A DNA stretch of 64,000 nucleotides from Lobosporangium transversale (lineage: Eukaryota; Mortierellomycota; Mortierellomycetes; Mortierellales; Mortierellaceae), in contig NW_019028991.1 in assembly GCF_002105155.1 (NCBI RefSeq), positions 496,001 to 560,000 on the forward strand, written 5' to 3'. The notes below the pieces were generated by a model. It searched no databases, was not told the origin of the DNA, and saw nothing but the letters and a program-made list of their open reading frames with translations. The stretch's first letter is position 1. Every line of letters starts with the position of its first letter. Below are positions 22,478 to 38,721 of the stretch, in pieces. A program made the translations under genes and the position numbers.

Positions 22478-25400
22478 TTATTCAGTACCTGCTGCCAAAA
22501 GATACTCAAGCACTTTAAGCGACACTGCTGGGTATGCATGTGTAAAGACCTGCTTCAGTAGCATACGGCGCCCAGCCTGTGCGTGTCGGCTCTCTGTATG
22601 TGCGCCTGGCTGTGGTAAGAAGTCCTGCCACAGTTCATGCGTGCTTACCAGCGCGTTGCGGATTGCACGGATCGCATCCGGTCCTGGAATCTCGTTCTGC
22701 TCCAGCCAAACTTTGAACCAGTCGGTCTTGCACTGGCTCTTTATAGATTGCTGCTTCTTGCTATTAGAAGGGAACGAGCCATTTGTGAAATAATATCGTG
22801 CGACCGTATCCGCGCTCCAATCATGCTCACCAAGCTGTACCTGCCCATTCATGGCTTGCTCTACACGCTTAGTGATCTTGGAAACAAGTTGAGAAATACG
22901 ACTAATCTTGATCAATGTGTTGCTTCCGTCATCTTCTAGCATCTGAGCCACCAGATTAAACGACAAGGCCGTTTCTGCTGCAATCGACTGACGTGCGTTG
23001 GCTCGTCCCCTACGCCCACTCTCTTCATGAAGCTCAGTACGATCCCGCTCGTTGATAAGATGCTGCTCGAGGCGTCGCTTAAGCTGGGTGTCGTAGTAGT
23101 TTGCCAAAATTCGAAGTTCCCATAATGTTCTCCAAGAGAGCTCACCGAGACTGTCCAGGCGGCTACCTATGTCATACAGCCACACATGCACGCACATGGT
23201 CTCTACTTTATCCATCGTCAAACACTCACATAGGACGCTGGTAAAATATGCCGCTCGTACTTCATCTGTCGCGTGGCCACCTCTTGGAGCTCTGCAGAGG
23301 TGATCAGCAAATGCCGCGACTTGTGGATCTTGCAGAAAGGTCAGACAAAAGTCTTCACCGTACGATGCAGAACTTTGGTCCGCCACTTCATTGCCTGGGC
23401 TGTTTTGTTGTCTGCCATTAAAGTAACTGGAATCCAGCCCCAAGCTCAACTTGTGTCGTTTCTCCTGCAGCCATCGGAATTTCTCTTGCTTCCGCTTCCT
23501 GGGTCCGCTGTTCCCCACTGTATCATCCACATTCCAGCTCGTCAGGACCTTGGGGAATGGTCGTGCTTGGATACCGCGCATACCCAAGGCGTCCTCCGTG
23601 TAACTTAGATGGCCAATGTGTCTTATTACTGATATTGACCCAGACTTGAGGATTTTCCATATCCTAGAATATTCCTCATTTTCCCTACTTAAATCAATCG
23701 TAATACCCCAGTAACGCGGCTCCATGATCTCGATTTTCGAAATAGTGTTTAATTCTGGAAGCAAGCAAGGAGTCATCATGTCCAATCTAGAGTTTGAGAA
23801 ATATGTCGCTGCTTTGTCCTGAGAAGAACTTGGGTTCAGTCCCGTGTACCGAGCATACTGTAAATCACCGCCTTCGCTAGTGTCATTGGTATAACTGGCT
23901 GGATGAGGTCTGATAACCATTTGAATTTGTGATTGATAATATGCTGGTTTTAGATGTATTCGCACAGGAACTGGGCAGCAGGCTCCAGTTATGGCATCTC
24001 TAGTGACAAGACACCTTGGTTCTACTGCTAAGACCCAGAGGTGCCGGAACGCCTGCAAATGTGACCTATTGTCGGATGGATCATTGGGGAGCCGCGGGTA
24101 GAGGCTGCACAATAATGCTGCAACGCATCGATTGCTTGTTCCCAGTGTGTATCCTCCCCCTCCCAAGAACAAAAGCCCTAACGCCATGTGATACGCAAGG
24201 TGGCTGCCATAGACAGCTTCGCTTTTCCTTCGACGCACCAGCTTGCGTAATCTGCGAAGCAGGTCAATTCTACCTGAGCCTGCCACGACCACTGCGGCTG
24301 CAAGTGTGGTCACATCCAGGCACGTGCGAATCACGGATCTAGTTATGCTGTCTTCGTATGAACCATCTACAGTAGGAAGCAAAGATTAATCAAAAAAAAA
24401 AAAATATTAAGTAGCAAAGCCAACAGTACTAAAGATACAGTAAGCTGACGCAATTCATGGGCTCAACGTACTACCACTGCCGCGTCCCAAAGTAATAAAC
24501 ATATCCAAATGCTTAAGGATACATTCATATGCCGCCTCATTGCCGCTTCCAGCAAAGCGAAGACCCATAGCAAAGCACGCCCCAACTATAATACTGTAGT
24601 ACGACTGTGGTCCAGACTCAGTTGTCGGTGGCCCGCCGGTGTGTATATCCTTAAGGTAGCCTGGAACTTGAGAAAGGACCCACTCTTTGGTTGGAATGAT
24701 GCCATCCCAAAGTACAATCGCTTTGCAAATGACTCGCAATATAAGGGCATCCGGTGAAACGTAATCAAGTAAAAAAGGAGTCTCAGGGACATCAAGCTTG
24801 GATGCAATGGACTTGCTATTAGTTTTGAGATACATCAGCCCCAGTGCAACTGTGGCTCCAGCGCTAGTCACCTCAATACCAGGCTGTCGCTGGCTCCATC
24901 CGTAGTCTGCTGCATAGGGTCCATGGTCTCTGCTTTCATGGTTTTTGTCCACACTTCCAGGCATATAGCTGACCAAGACATCAACTATCCTCATATCTCG
25001 TAAACCCATCGACTTGTTGCCTTGTCCTAAAGTAATGAACCCAAGCCCGAAACCTGCGGCGACGGAATGACACTCCTGAAGATTATTTATAGAATCTGTA
25101 TAATTCCTCGTGATCGACCCAATCTCTGATAGCATGACTTCAGTCATGCGCCGATGGGAGGTTTCCATATAAATAAGGCCAATGCCCAGGACGCAAGCAA
25201 CCTGTGTTAATGGTGATAAATTAAGCTCTGATCCATGCTGTGGAAGGAGTGCTGGCATGTGAACTGAAAGTACCCTTGTGATCGCAGTGTTCATTGTGCC
25301 TCTATGGGCGCATGCTAGTCCTAGAAGAAGACCCGTTGAGGTCATCTCGTGCTTGAAGGAGAGATACCTCCAGACATGCGGCCTGGCTAATGTCCGTAAA

Positions 25401-28400
25401 TGCCCAGTCAATCCAAGTGCAAATAAGAAGCCTGCATGACTACTGTCCAAGTTTTCAGGTCTGTTATAGGTAATCCACGACGAATTAACATCCTTACTGT
25501 TAGGAGAAATCCGAAGACCTGCGGCAACGCCGTTATGAAAACTAGGCCATATCAGCGCATGTTCACCTCCAAGCGATGCCACCTCCAGATCCATCACACC
25601 AAAGGTTGGCAAGACTTTCGCAGACAGGTTGATCGGCGGAATCGGACATTTTTGATTCAAAATTGGTGTTGCGGTCCCAAACGTGAAGATACCGCGTCCT
25701 ACAGGGAGGGCTAATGTCCGAAAAGCCATTTTACAAAGAAGTGCCTGATGCGCAGCACGAAGGTCGTCTTCTTCAGTAAGCTCAGGCATCTCCTCTGACT
25801 TCACTTTGGAGACAATAGACGAACGAAGCATCTTTTGCACTTCTGCTATACGCATGTCAGCTCCGAACCGTAAGTTTGTGATGTCTGAGTTGGTAATTTC
25901 TGTCCCAGTAGTCTCAAGCTCGCCTTCACCATTTTGATGACGTTTATTCTCGCACAAAGTATGAATGTCTTGTCTCTTGCCTTGCTCCTATTGATTCAAA
26001 TAGTTGGTATCAATATCATTGTATCTCATAATCCAAACACCATTAGCTTGTTGATAAATGAAATTTAAATGTTGTCAAGCTTGGGTTACACTTCTATCCT
26101 TGATAGGCGGTTTCATGTAGTATCCAGGGTTCTTCATCGAAGCGAGCTCTGCTAAATCGTTCCTACCGATGAATGAGAGGGCATCCGAGGACAAGTCTGG
26201 AGATGGATTCCTTCGACACTTCCAAAGTGCCTCCCTCAAGGGCACTGATACACCGAAGGGTAGTTGATCCAGCTGTATATTGGTGAATGACTCGCTTACA
26301 ATAGCCCTCACAGCTGCTTGGTCTCCGTCGTCACCGCTCATCAAAGAAGTGAAAAACAGGCTTATTTTTCGAAGCTGATCACAGGGGGTGGAGTCAAGGG
26401 CCGGGAAAAGTGATTGCTCTGGGTCCCGAAGCGTTGAAAGGGAGGCTAGTGTTGGAAAGGGTTTCGTCTCGTGAGGTCGCGTAACCATGTCCGAAATCCA
26501 TCGAAAGATATCAGGCGGCTCGTATTTATACAAATCCAATGGTAATGGATCGAATTCCATATACACCTCTTTGAACAATAGGATGAAGCGAGAAAACATT
26601 AGAAATGACTAACAATCATACATTCGTGGCTATAAAGTAAGGCAAAACGCTACCTGGTAACTCAATTATCTTATCGCTTTCAAAGATACGCCTAGCATAT
26701 GCATCTGTCCAAGTGCTCCAACGAACAACATGAGACATCAACATCAATAGTGGCCCCATGTCTCCTTCGTTGCAGGTTGCTAAGTTAATGTTTCGGTCCT
26801 CATAGACAAGGTGCAATGCCACAAGTATGTACTTGTAGAATGTGTCTAAACGTAGTGACCCCCTTGTTGCTGGCCCTCGGAAATGAGTCGTAGCCAGCTT
26901 CTGGGCCTCCACGACCATTTCTGTATAAATATTCTTTGTTGGAGTGGATAGTTTTTGTCGCTCGTATCGGAATGAAGGGTGTTTATTCAAAAGTCGATGC
27001 ATATCAGACTCCAAAAAGAATTTCCAGTCAGGATCCTCAACGAGAAAAGATTTCTTGGGTACGCCTGCGAGCTGGCGGCTTTGAATTTTTGGAGATGACA
27101 TGACCGGTTGAGAAAAGCTGGGGTCACAATACGAAAGCAACGTGGTCGTAAAATTGCTCCATTCATCCATATTAGAATCTTTGGAGTTCTTGTCGAAATG
27201 CAAACGCAGGAAACGATGCCTGAAGTCCCAGAGTATCTCAACCGGTAAAGCGTAGCTTAGGGCATCTAAGCACTCCTGCACTAAACTTGATCGAACAGTA
27301 AAATCGAGGCATACTCGCAGGATTTTACCATCACTAAGAACGAGGCTCACTCTATTTTCGACAGCATCTTTAATTTCCACAATCTGCAGGCCTGCGTTCC
27401 CGGAAGCACTAGTTTCGGTCTCTGAGGCCCATAAACCATCCTTCCTGCATTTCAAGGGATCCTGTATCAGGTTGAAATCGCACGGGATAACTTCCGCAGC
27501 GAGCCCTGTCCAGAGCTGAAGCGTTCCATCGCGAGAAAGCATCAAAATGTCGCGCAAATGCTTCCTTGTAGCTTCAACAGCCACTGCGGATAGAGCTGGC
27601 CTTGTCCATAATTGAACAGTAATTTGGTCCGCAATGATTTGATAGCAAGACAGCTTCTCGGTTTGATGGTCCAGCACGCCGATCACTGTTGAGCCGTCGA
27701 AATAATGGGCTCCAAATATGGTTGATTCACGTCTATTTTACGGTTTCATATCTAAGTTAGCATTCATTTTCATAGACAGAATGACTTTCTGGTCGAAAAA
27801 TAATATTTGATATAGCACTTACGACCACCCCTGGATATCGCTCTCGATCTCAAATAAATATGTGTCCGTCCTCATTTGCAGGTCTGTATGGTTATCACCA
27901 TCCACCGCAATGCTGTCAACAGGTCCAGCTTGAGATTGTGTTTTTGTGAATGGCAACGCCGTGGGCATGCTAGATGCATACCGCCACACTCGATGTCGCC
28001 CCAACAACAAATCAAATGTTACAACCGTCCGATCCGAGGCATCCATTTCTGACATAAACACACAAGTATTAAAGATATCACCTACAACTCCACCAAGATG
28101 TCTTATTCGAGGACCAGTCTCCATAAAAGTACTTTTTGTAGGTAGCACAGGTTTTGGCAACTGGTAAAGGGTAACGATCTGGAGCTCATTGAATGGATCC
28201 ATTAGCATGTAGAATCGTGGTAAGCCCGTACCCTCCATGCTTCCAGCCACTTCTTCACCAGGCTCTGATTTGCGTTCCAATAACAACCCTAAGTCCATTG
28301 CCCATACTTTATGTACACCCAGTGGTAAATGAACAGAAAATGATTCGCCGCTTGGGAAGTAAATCCTTGCAGTATCTTTGAGGATGATTACAAGAGCTTG

Positions 28401-28907
28401 CTGCCTACCTTGGCGGTCCGCTCCTGGATTCACGTTTGAATGCAATTGTTGTATGTCATCCACGTCCTCACGCTCTTTGTCTCGATCCCTCTCACGATCG
28501 ACGATTTTTTGGGATGGATTATTGACAATAAGCCAAGCAAACAATGTTTGCTGAATTATTTCATTCTCAGAGCTAAAATCCAACATTTTGCGGAGAACAC
28601 CACCCTGAGTCCATATGACCTTGGATCCTTTGATCACGACTTCAACATCATATCCTCGTGGACTTTTGCTTCTAATATTGCTTGGGGCTCGCTCTTTCTT
28701 GCTTTTAGGCTCTGTATCGTTGATAATACCATCGAGTGTGGGGGGGTGTAGGCTGTAGCGAGGTAAAATATATCTACCATGTGGTTTCTCAGAACTCTGG
28801 ATTTTATCACCAGGAACGTTAAGCTGTGTAGTTGATGATTTTGCTGGCTCCTTCGCTCCTTCCTGTTCACTAAATGGCAAGTATTCGCCTAGAAATGTGA
28901 TCTCCAT
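22478..28907 (-). CDS. APC1: Anaphase-promoting complex subunit 1
   Basis: Largest scaffold subunit of the APC/C ubiquitin ligase. Exons 28907-27823, 27732-26654, 26568-26090, 25987-24475 and 24366-22478 give 2014 residues, all in frame. The N-terminal third resembles the APC1 beta-propeller region (EVVIKGSKVIWTQGG; RESTIFGAHYFDGSTVIGVL). The middle is mostly helical. Exon 4 holds the proteasome/cyclosome (PC) repeats: GFLFALGLTGHLRTL, STGLLLGLACAHRGTMN, VACVLGIGLIYMETSHRRM and AAGFGLGFITLGQGN. The C-terminal exon continues the repeat (LGLLFLGGGGYTLGTSNRCV) into the helical tail. The joint of exons 2 and 3 was chosen as G-GTAGCG to CAAAG-AG (84 nt); a closer GTATGA would leave an impossibly short intron. 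Confidence 0.93.
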
Positions 28908-29249
28908 ATTATGCTGCTCTTTATGCCTAGGGCAAATATTGCATGATTCCTTGTCAGTTAATTGTGCAGTCAGAATTCTCCATGTGTGTGGATGTTCAGC
29001 TTCATATTTTAAAAAAGAGAGGCACGCGCCGCGCGCCTGCTCAAAAGCCAGTCACATTATAGGCACCCTGAGTGTTGCCATGGTTTCGATCTGTTGCATT
29101 TATCATGTATTAAACCACATCGTGCAGAAGGCATCACAATATTATTTGAGCATAACCGCGGAATGACACGCGGAGTTGCATTGCTGGAGACCTATAACCC
29201 CTAAATAACTGGATCGCTCAATTTTGTCTTTTTTCAACACACATACATC
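28908..29249. promoter_or_regulatory. Divergent promoter of APC1 and INTS3
   Basis: The start codons of APC1 (-) and INTS3 (+) are 342 bp apart with no gene between. No named binding site was recognised; a CG-rich GCGCGCC patch lies near 29025. Confidence 0.55.
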
Positions 29250-31100
29250 ATGGCGGTGCCAGAGCCTCCACCACCGTCACTCATCTTTGATTTTGTTCAA
29301 TTTGACGAGGATGATCCTGTTGACATGGCATGTCGATGTAATTTGATTCATTCATATGTATGGTCTTATTCTTGTGGCGTAATCGCACAAAATAGTCTAA
29401 CTTGGGTTATTGCTATTATACCGTGCATGTTGCTCATTCTATAGGAGATGAGCCAAGCTTATAAGCAGCTCATGGAATCCATTCAGGGCATGTCCGAAAT
29501 CGATATTCATAACCAGCTTCAAGCCTCCGCCTCAGTCAGCATGCAAAAACATGCAGAAATTATCAATGGTTTGTTGTACGGTATTCTCACATATAATAGC
29601 AACTCAGGAGGAAACCCCGGCAGCACCACTTCCTCTTTAGTGGTTCCTGCACAAAATGGCAACAGTAACAAACCGACCCCACCGGATCTTTTTCGACATA
29701 TGAACTTTGTTGCGCGTGACTCTCTCGCATTTGCAGTCAAGCAGACGCGATACTTTTGTTCTCTCTTACATTTTCATAAAATTCGGCCTCAAGCCCGCGA
29801 ACAGATACTTTGGCTTGTGGGTCAATTGACTGAAATTCGGGTTCATGGTGTTGAGCAACTTTATATGATTCTACTAAGGCAGATCCGCGGCGGCGACGTA
29901 TCTCAGGCAAACGTACAGCATGCAGAGGCCATGCTTCGGCTACTTCAAACGCATCTCCAGCCTTGGGTATACTCAATTCCAATGCTAGTCGCCTACTCTT
30001 GTTTCACATATCTGAGGATCATGCTTGATCACGGTCGACTAACGAATCTTCGACAACAAGAAGCCATATTCTGCGCAAAACTATTAAGAGAGCGCTTCCG
30101 AGATTGTTCAGATATCGGGAGGGATCTAGTCAGAGCACTGCAGGATGTCGCAAGGATCAAAGAAATTGAAGAGATCTGGGTTGATCTGCTATACAGCCCG
30201 GAGAAACTGAATCCTCAACTTGAAGGCATTCACCAGCTCATGGCTATGCCATCGAAAGATATTTTTCTCGCAAGTCGACTGACATTTGACATGGAACACA
30301 AACTGCTTCATATTCTTAAATACGTAAGACACTTACAGTGCGTCCAACACTGCTTCCGGGAAAATTGGAGGGTTCACCCCTACTCACATGGGTACATACT
30401 TTCGCTATAGATTAACCTTGGACAACACAACAGAAACTTGCAGTGGCTCACTGAGAGGTATCTTACAGCACCTGAAACTGATGCTTTATATTGTGATATC
30501 ATTCGCTACATCTGTGGCGTGTATCATCCAACGAATGCAGTTCTCGCAAGCAGTATTGTACCACGCTACGTCTTTATTGGTAGTCTCCTTCGTAACATCA
30601 AGGTAATGACACGCCAGCGAACAGAATATTCTTCAGCAATCCAGGTTGCCATGCTGACAGTCTGAGTTTTGTCCTCTGCCATAGTCCAATGTTTCAGCGG
30701 CCAATGTCAAACTCGCACTATTTTACGATTGGTTATTTTATGATCCATCTAAGGATAGTATTATGAATATCGGTAAGTTGCCATATCGTCCATGACGGCA
30801 TGTTTGAAACGGTCAGAAGCACCACAAGTAAACTCAAATACATGTCTGAAAATGCATTAGAACCTGCAATGCTGCTCATGGAACGCTCAGTTGAGCGATA
30901 TCCATACATGACTGCCATCCTCTTGGAATTTCTGCAGTTTACGGTCGACAACTATTACCCACCCTTACGTGAATACATCCAAAAGCATGTCGGGATGGCA
31001 GCTCAAGCACTGGTAGAGAAGGGTGTTATCAGGTATGACGGTTGAACTTTGAACGCAGCGGACGTTGCCATGTAGTCCAATTATATTCAGATATTCTTTA

Positions 31101-31140
<40 letters not shown>

Positions 31141-34100
31141 GAATAGATCTTTTCGATTCATTTACCGCTCACCGTCCCTTGAAGATTACCCTCCTGTCCG
31201 TGAATACATGTTGTCGCTATTCCCAGCACAGCTCGGAGACATAGCAGAAAACACTGCTGGATCACTAATAGGAGGGAGTATGTCTATGGAGAACATCGAA
31301 GACCACAGCATTCCTACACGTTCTGGAAGCGACAACGATGATAACGAGGGTGTGGATGAATTCGAAAGCTCACCGCCTCACTCAGGTTTTGTTGCACAGG
31401 GAATCGCAGGGCAGGATGGAGATGATGATGATGATGACCCTGATCAAAGAGATGTGAAGTCAAGAAGTCAGTCCAGAGAGTCTTCCAGGGAACCTATGTC
31501 AGTGGATGAGCAGGCTATCAAAGATGAATATGATGACATTGGAGGGGAAGAAGAAGTTATGGAATCTTATACAATTGAATCTGTTGCTCAAGACGCAACA
31601 GGGAAGCCTCACAATGCCAGTGTTCTCGCTGATTGGTCATTTACAGACGATTTGACGTCGGGCACAACAGCTGGCAAGGTTGCTGATGTCTCTTCTGGAT
31701 CAAATCCTATTCCAGGAGCGTCTCTTTGGATTTTTGGCTCTAGTCTTCAAGAGTTCAAGAAAGCCTACGAAACAGATCCTGAAGCTCCTAGCACTGCAAA
31801 GATGTTTCGACATATCTGGGAGGTGTATGGTGATGTCGCAGGCGCTGGAGTGGAGGGGTCAGACATAGCTCATGAGATCGGTCAGGAAATTCTAGCATTT
31901 GCACATAAGGCAGAGATCCCCGAGTCCTATGTTTGCTCTGTGAGTGAAGATCAAGACGAAGATGCAGACGCTATGGAGCCGCTAATGTCATGTCTATGGA
32001 AGGTTACTGCAAGGGATGGCAAAGACGGCGCTTTGAGAGTTGCGCAAATGTTCTTGAGCAGTGAGGCCAACATCAATCCACGGTCGAGACAAATGGGGAT
32101 GTGGTTTTTGCTTGGCTTACTTCGTGGACAAAAGCGTAGCAAGCCTAATGTTAATATATCCGTAGAACAGGTCTTGCAACTCTATGGATCATATATCAGA
32201 GCATCTGTTAGACAGGATCAGATGGATAACACTGAGGAGAGCAACGCTGAGGCATCTAGTGATTCCATGACCCTTGGACAACAATATCTTTTAGCAGATC
32301 TCCATAATCTGCACAGTCGTCAGACAGCGATCTTTGATAGCTTGCTACCACTAGTGCTCGAGTATCTTCCAGAACTTATCCCTAGAACGGAGGCTTTCTT
32401 GAAATTGATGCTTATCATGGCGACACCGACTCAGATCTATCGGCTCTCAACAGGACTTGCTGGTCGGACTTTCTGGTTGATATCAACACCAGTGACCTCA
32501 AGGGTAATAGAACAAGAAGATAAGGAGAGTAAAAAGGGGACCAAGATTACACGAGCTATGAAGAAGAAGAATGCATCTCAAGAGAAGACTGATGAACTGG
32601 AGACTGACTCGCATTCATTAGCAGATGGAAGGAAACTGACAATTACACCTCAAGCGCTCATGGTTCTCGAGCAGACTCTGAGTTGGGAAACATATGAGCA
32701 ACTGGGTCTCTGGCAACTGATTCTATCAGAGATTGGCGGAGTATCAGAAGCCGTTGTATCTCTTCTTAACGCCAATTGGGTTCCCAACATGAATACAGAA
32801 TCTAAAGCAGAAGCAATGAGTGGTTTGTTGAATTTGGTTCGCTCGCTGGCAGTGATGCCGCCGACAGTCAGTCTTGGACGGGCGATAGCCAGGATTGCAG
32901 CCCAAACCGAGATAATATCTGAGGAGATGAGACAGTTTTGCGAGTCACATATCGCCTTATGGGCGAGAGGATATCCTGACCACGTAGCCGCCATTCTACT
33001 GTCACTCAGCGATAAGACCTCTGCTCCTGTAAACCCGATAATCGCGGCAACATTAGACTCATCTATTTCTGCCGATGGTGATCTCGAGATGGAAGATGTA
33101 TCTATGAAAAGCAAAATGCTATCCAAAAATACTCGTACCAAGAACGGAAGTGCTACAGTAGCCAAGACGAAGCTGACCCCAACTCAGAGGAAGGAACAAG
33201 CAACGCATCTGCGTGCTGTATTATCACTTTTACAAGTTTGGTGGGATGATATGGGTTTATCATTGTCATCATCATCAACAAAAGGGATGCCTTTGACATC
33301 TATGGCAAAACGACTGTTTTCACGGATATGGCCCCAACAAGTCCAGACTCAAGTGCTCGAAGCGTTAACAGAATCCTTCGGCACCAAAGAAAAGAACTCT
33401 TGGCCCGAGGAATGGTGGGTTAAAGAGAATGAAGACAACAAAAACCGACGAAGAGGGGGACGGAGAGATGGCAAGAGCGAAGATGATGGCGAAAATGAAG
33501 GGAGTGAGGACAATGATGGCGAGGATAGCGCCGATCAAAGTGACGATGATGAAGAGAAGGAAGAAGCCAATCAAGGTGGCGAGAGCGATGGAGAACAGAA
33601 CAGTGATAATGAGAAGAAGAGCAAAGATAAGAAACGGTTCGGAGGGGCAGCCTCGAGCTCGGCTGGATCGAGTCGTCGAAATAGTCCCAAAGTTGGTTCG
33701 GGTATCTTATTCGGCAGCAGCAATAGTGGCACTAAGAAAATCTCCACAGTGGGGTCTACACCTGCTGCTAAGGGTGTTTTAGGTTCCAGGTCTCGTGGCA
33801 AAAGTTCACCCGCACCATCTACCAGGAAAACACCAGCAAAGAGAGTAGTAGCGACGCGAAAACGAAAGATTTCAGAAGACGACGATGAAGAAGAGGATCA
33901 GCACGAAGACGAAGAGGAGGAAGAAGAGGAGGACGATCAGGAAGGTGAAGAAGAAGAAAATGAAGAGGATGATGAGGATGATGAAGGTGAGGATGAAGAT
34001 GACACAAAAATTAGGAAAAGGACAACCAAACGCCCAACAGAGAATTCAGCGAAGAATCCAAAGACTAGGCTAACTAGTCGGAACAAATCCAACACTATTG

Positions 34101-34141
34101 GGAAGCGTCGGATCTTGTCTGAAGACGAAAGCGATGACTGA
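29250..34141 (+). CDS. INTS3: Integrator complex subunit 3
   Basis: Subunit of the Integrator RNA-processing/termination complex and, in animals, of the SOSS single-strand-DNA sensor. Exons 29250-29357, 29445-30323, 30411-30602, 30685-30772, 30861-31032 and 31147-34141 give 1477 residues in frame. Family landmarks in order: [112 protein letters not shown] and EPAMLLME. The last exon continues the helical repeats and then adds a long Asp/Glu and Lys/Arg-rich disordered tail from about residue 1240 (near 33424). The first intron (GTATGG to CTATAG) is the least certain joint. A long A tract fills the intron before the last exon. Confidence 0.9.
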
Positions 34142-34267
34142 AGCGTTGCAATAAAGACTTAATGACTTTTATTTCATTATACTACATATTTTACTAGTAC
34201 TATTATCGTTATAATTAAATATTACTACGTTTTTGATTAAATCAATTGCCCATGCATTAATTATTTA

Positions 34268-36869
<2,602 letters not shown>

Positions 36870-37008
36870 TGAAACACTTTGGTTCCTGTTCTTTGTGCTT
36901 TATTTACTATAGTGACTGTGCACTGCAGGCCCATTAACGTCTTTCGTGTTCCACCTGTGTAGCGAACTTCTCATCTTTTCAAAGTAGAACGGATGTCCAA
37001 GCTGCACA
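36870..37008. promoter_or_regulatory. 139-bp divergent promoter, DHX33-like / JMJD7-like
   Basis: Only 139 bp separate the two start codons, so both genes must share upstream DNA. No canonical TATA box was recognised. Confidence 0.6.
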
Positions 37009-38543
37009 ATGGCGACTCTGACGACCAATAACAAGATCAAGGATCTCTCCGCAGTCAAGATTCAACTTGAGAAAGAGATCTGTTCATTGATTTCAGACGT
37101 ACAAGGTCCGTGCCTGCTTTTTAACTGACGAAGGCAATATAAACATGCCGATTCGAGCACAGGCTATCTCGTAAGCTTGATCGTATTCCCTAGTCAGACT
37201 AATTCCACAAAAAAATCAACTAGAGCTCAACTTGTCCGTCATTGAAAGGGTAGAGCTCCCTACACCCCTGGAGTTCCATCGCTACGTTGCTGCAAACCGC
37301 CCCGTCATCATCACTCTCCCTCCCTCCACAACCACTATCTCTGAATCTTCTCAACATGTCGAACTTACAGAAGAAGGGAAACAATGGCTTTGGCCAGCCT
37401 TCGCAAAATGGACCAACGAGTACCTGTCCCACACCTTAGGATCCAAGGAAATTACTGTTGCCTGTACACCTAATGGCTGGGCGGACGCTGTGGTGGATGA
37501 TTTATATTTTGCAATGCCCTGCGAGAAAAAAATGTCTTTTGAGCAGTTCTTGGATAGAATGCCAGTTCGTACAAAAAAACCAAAGAACCCAAGCGATTTA
37601 ACTAGCCAAATGACAGGGAGTAAAAGTAATGACTTTGTAAAAGATAACTCATGCGGGGTCGTTGATCCATATCAGGAAGTGCACTATATTCAATTGCAGA
37701 ATGGCAATCTGATGGCGGAGTATCAAGAGCTACTGGGAGATATTCCTAGTGACATTCCATTTGCAAGCGAAGCCCTTGGCAAGAAACCAGATGCCGTCAA
37801 CTTCTGGTATGGAGATGAACGAAGTATTACCTCGCTTCATAAAGGTATTCATTCACCATTTATTTGTGAAAATGGCAATCGCTCTTCTCTCCGCCTTAGA
37901 AAATCATGTAAAATTTTTTTTTATTTCAAAAAACTAAATAATGGTGATTATCTTGGATAGACCATTACGAAAATATCTATGCTGTTATCACCGGAAAAAA
38001 AGTCTTCACGCTAATACCACCATCAGAACAGTATTGTCTACATGGTAAGATGGAGTCTTCGCACTTTCTCTTTTTTTGCTTTGTGCGTAGTTTTACATAT
38101 TTTTTAAATATTCGTTGAACCATTTTCTAGAAAAACATTATGTTGCTGCGACATATACTGATGTCAAGGATTCAAATATGTCAGCGTCATCCTCAGCCGT
38201 CCCTACAAACTCACCGCGGTATAAACTGGAGCCTTTGGAGCCCTCAACTTACACGAAATGGATTGCTCTTAACCCATCACACGAACCGAAAGAAGAGCTT
38301 TTTTCAAAATACCCTCGTTTCCGCTTCTGCCAACCCTTCAAAGTAGAGATTAATCCAGGAGAACTGCTATACTTGCCAGCAATGTGGTACCATCAGGTAG
38401 AACAAGAGTCCGATCACGAAGGCAAATGCATCGCAGTAAACTGGTGGTACGATATGGGCTTTGAAGGGGACAGATTCGCCACAGCAACTTTTATCTCGAA
38501 ACTTGTTCAACTAGTAGATCAAATAGAAGACAAATTCTCATAG
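37009..38543 (+). CDS. JmjC-domain hydroxylase, JMJD7-like
   Basis: Fe(II)/2-oxoglutarate oxygenase; human JMJD7 is a lysyl hydroxylase of DRG GTPases, so the same role is inferred here. Exons 37009-37105, 37224-37844, 37961-38044 and 38131-38543 give 404 residues. The metal-binding HxD is HKD (about 238-240) in SLHKDHYENIYAVITGKK, and the distal His is in MWYHQ (about 355). The N-terminal ELNLSVIERVELPTPLEFHR and the NFWYGDERS segment just before HxD match the family. The first donor is GTCCGT, weaker than others here, but the phase and the ELNLS joint support it. Next to it downstream, on the same strand, is the 2H phosphoesterase, 178 bp away. Confidence 0.9.
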
Positions 38544-38721
38544 GAAAAAAATAAAGTGTGATGTTATACATGGATAGTACGGTAATGAAGGAAGAGGCTG
38601 TGCTTCCAGAGCGAGAGTCACTCAATTTCTATTATGTAAGAGCACCACCTCCAGAAATTCTGCGGATTCTGTGGCAGTGTTTCTGCATCATTTCTTTCTT
38701 TAATCACATTGATCCATCTGA

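Noticed and set aside
26600-26630. A 13-nt intron between APC1 exons 2 and 3 (GTATGATTGTTAG)
   Set aside because: Too short to splice; a G|GTAGCG to CAAAG|AG intron of 84 nt keeps the frame and is of normal size.
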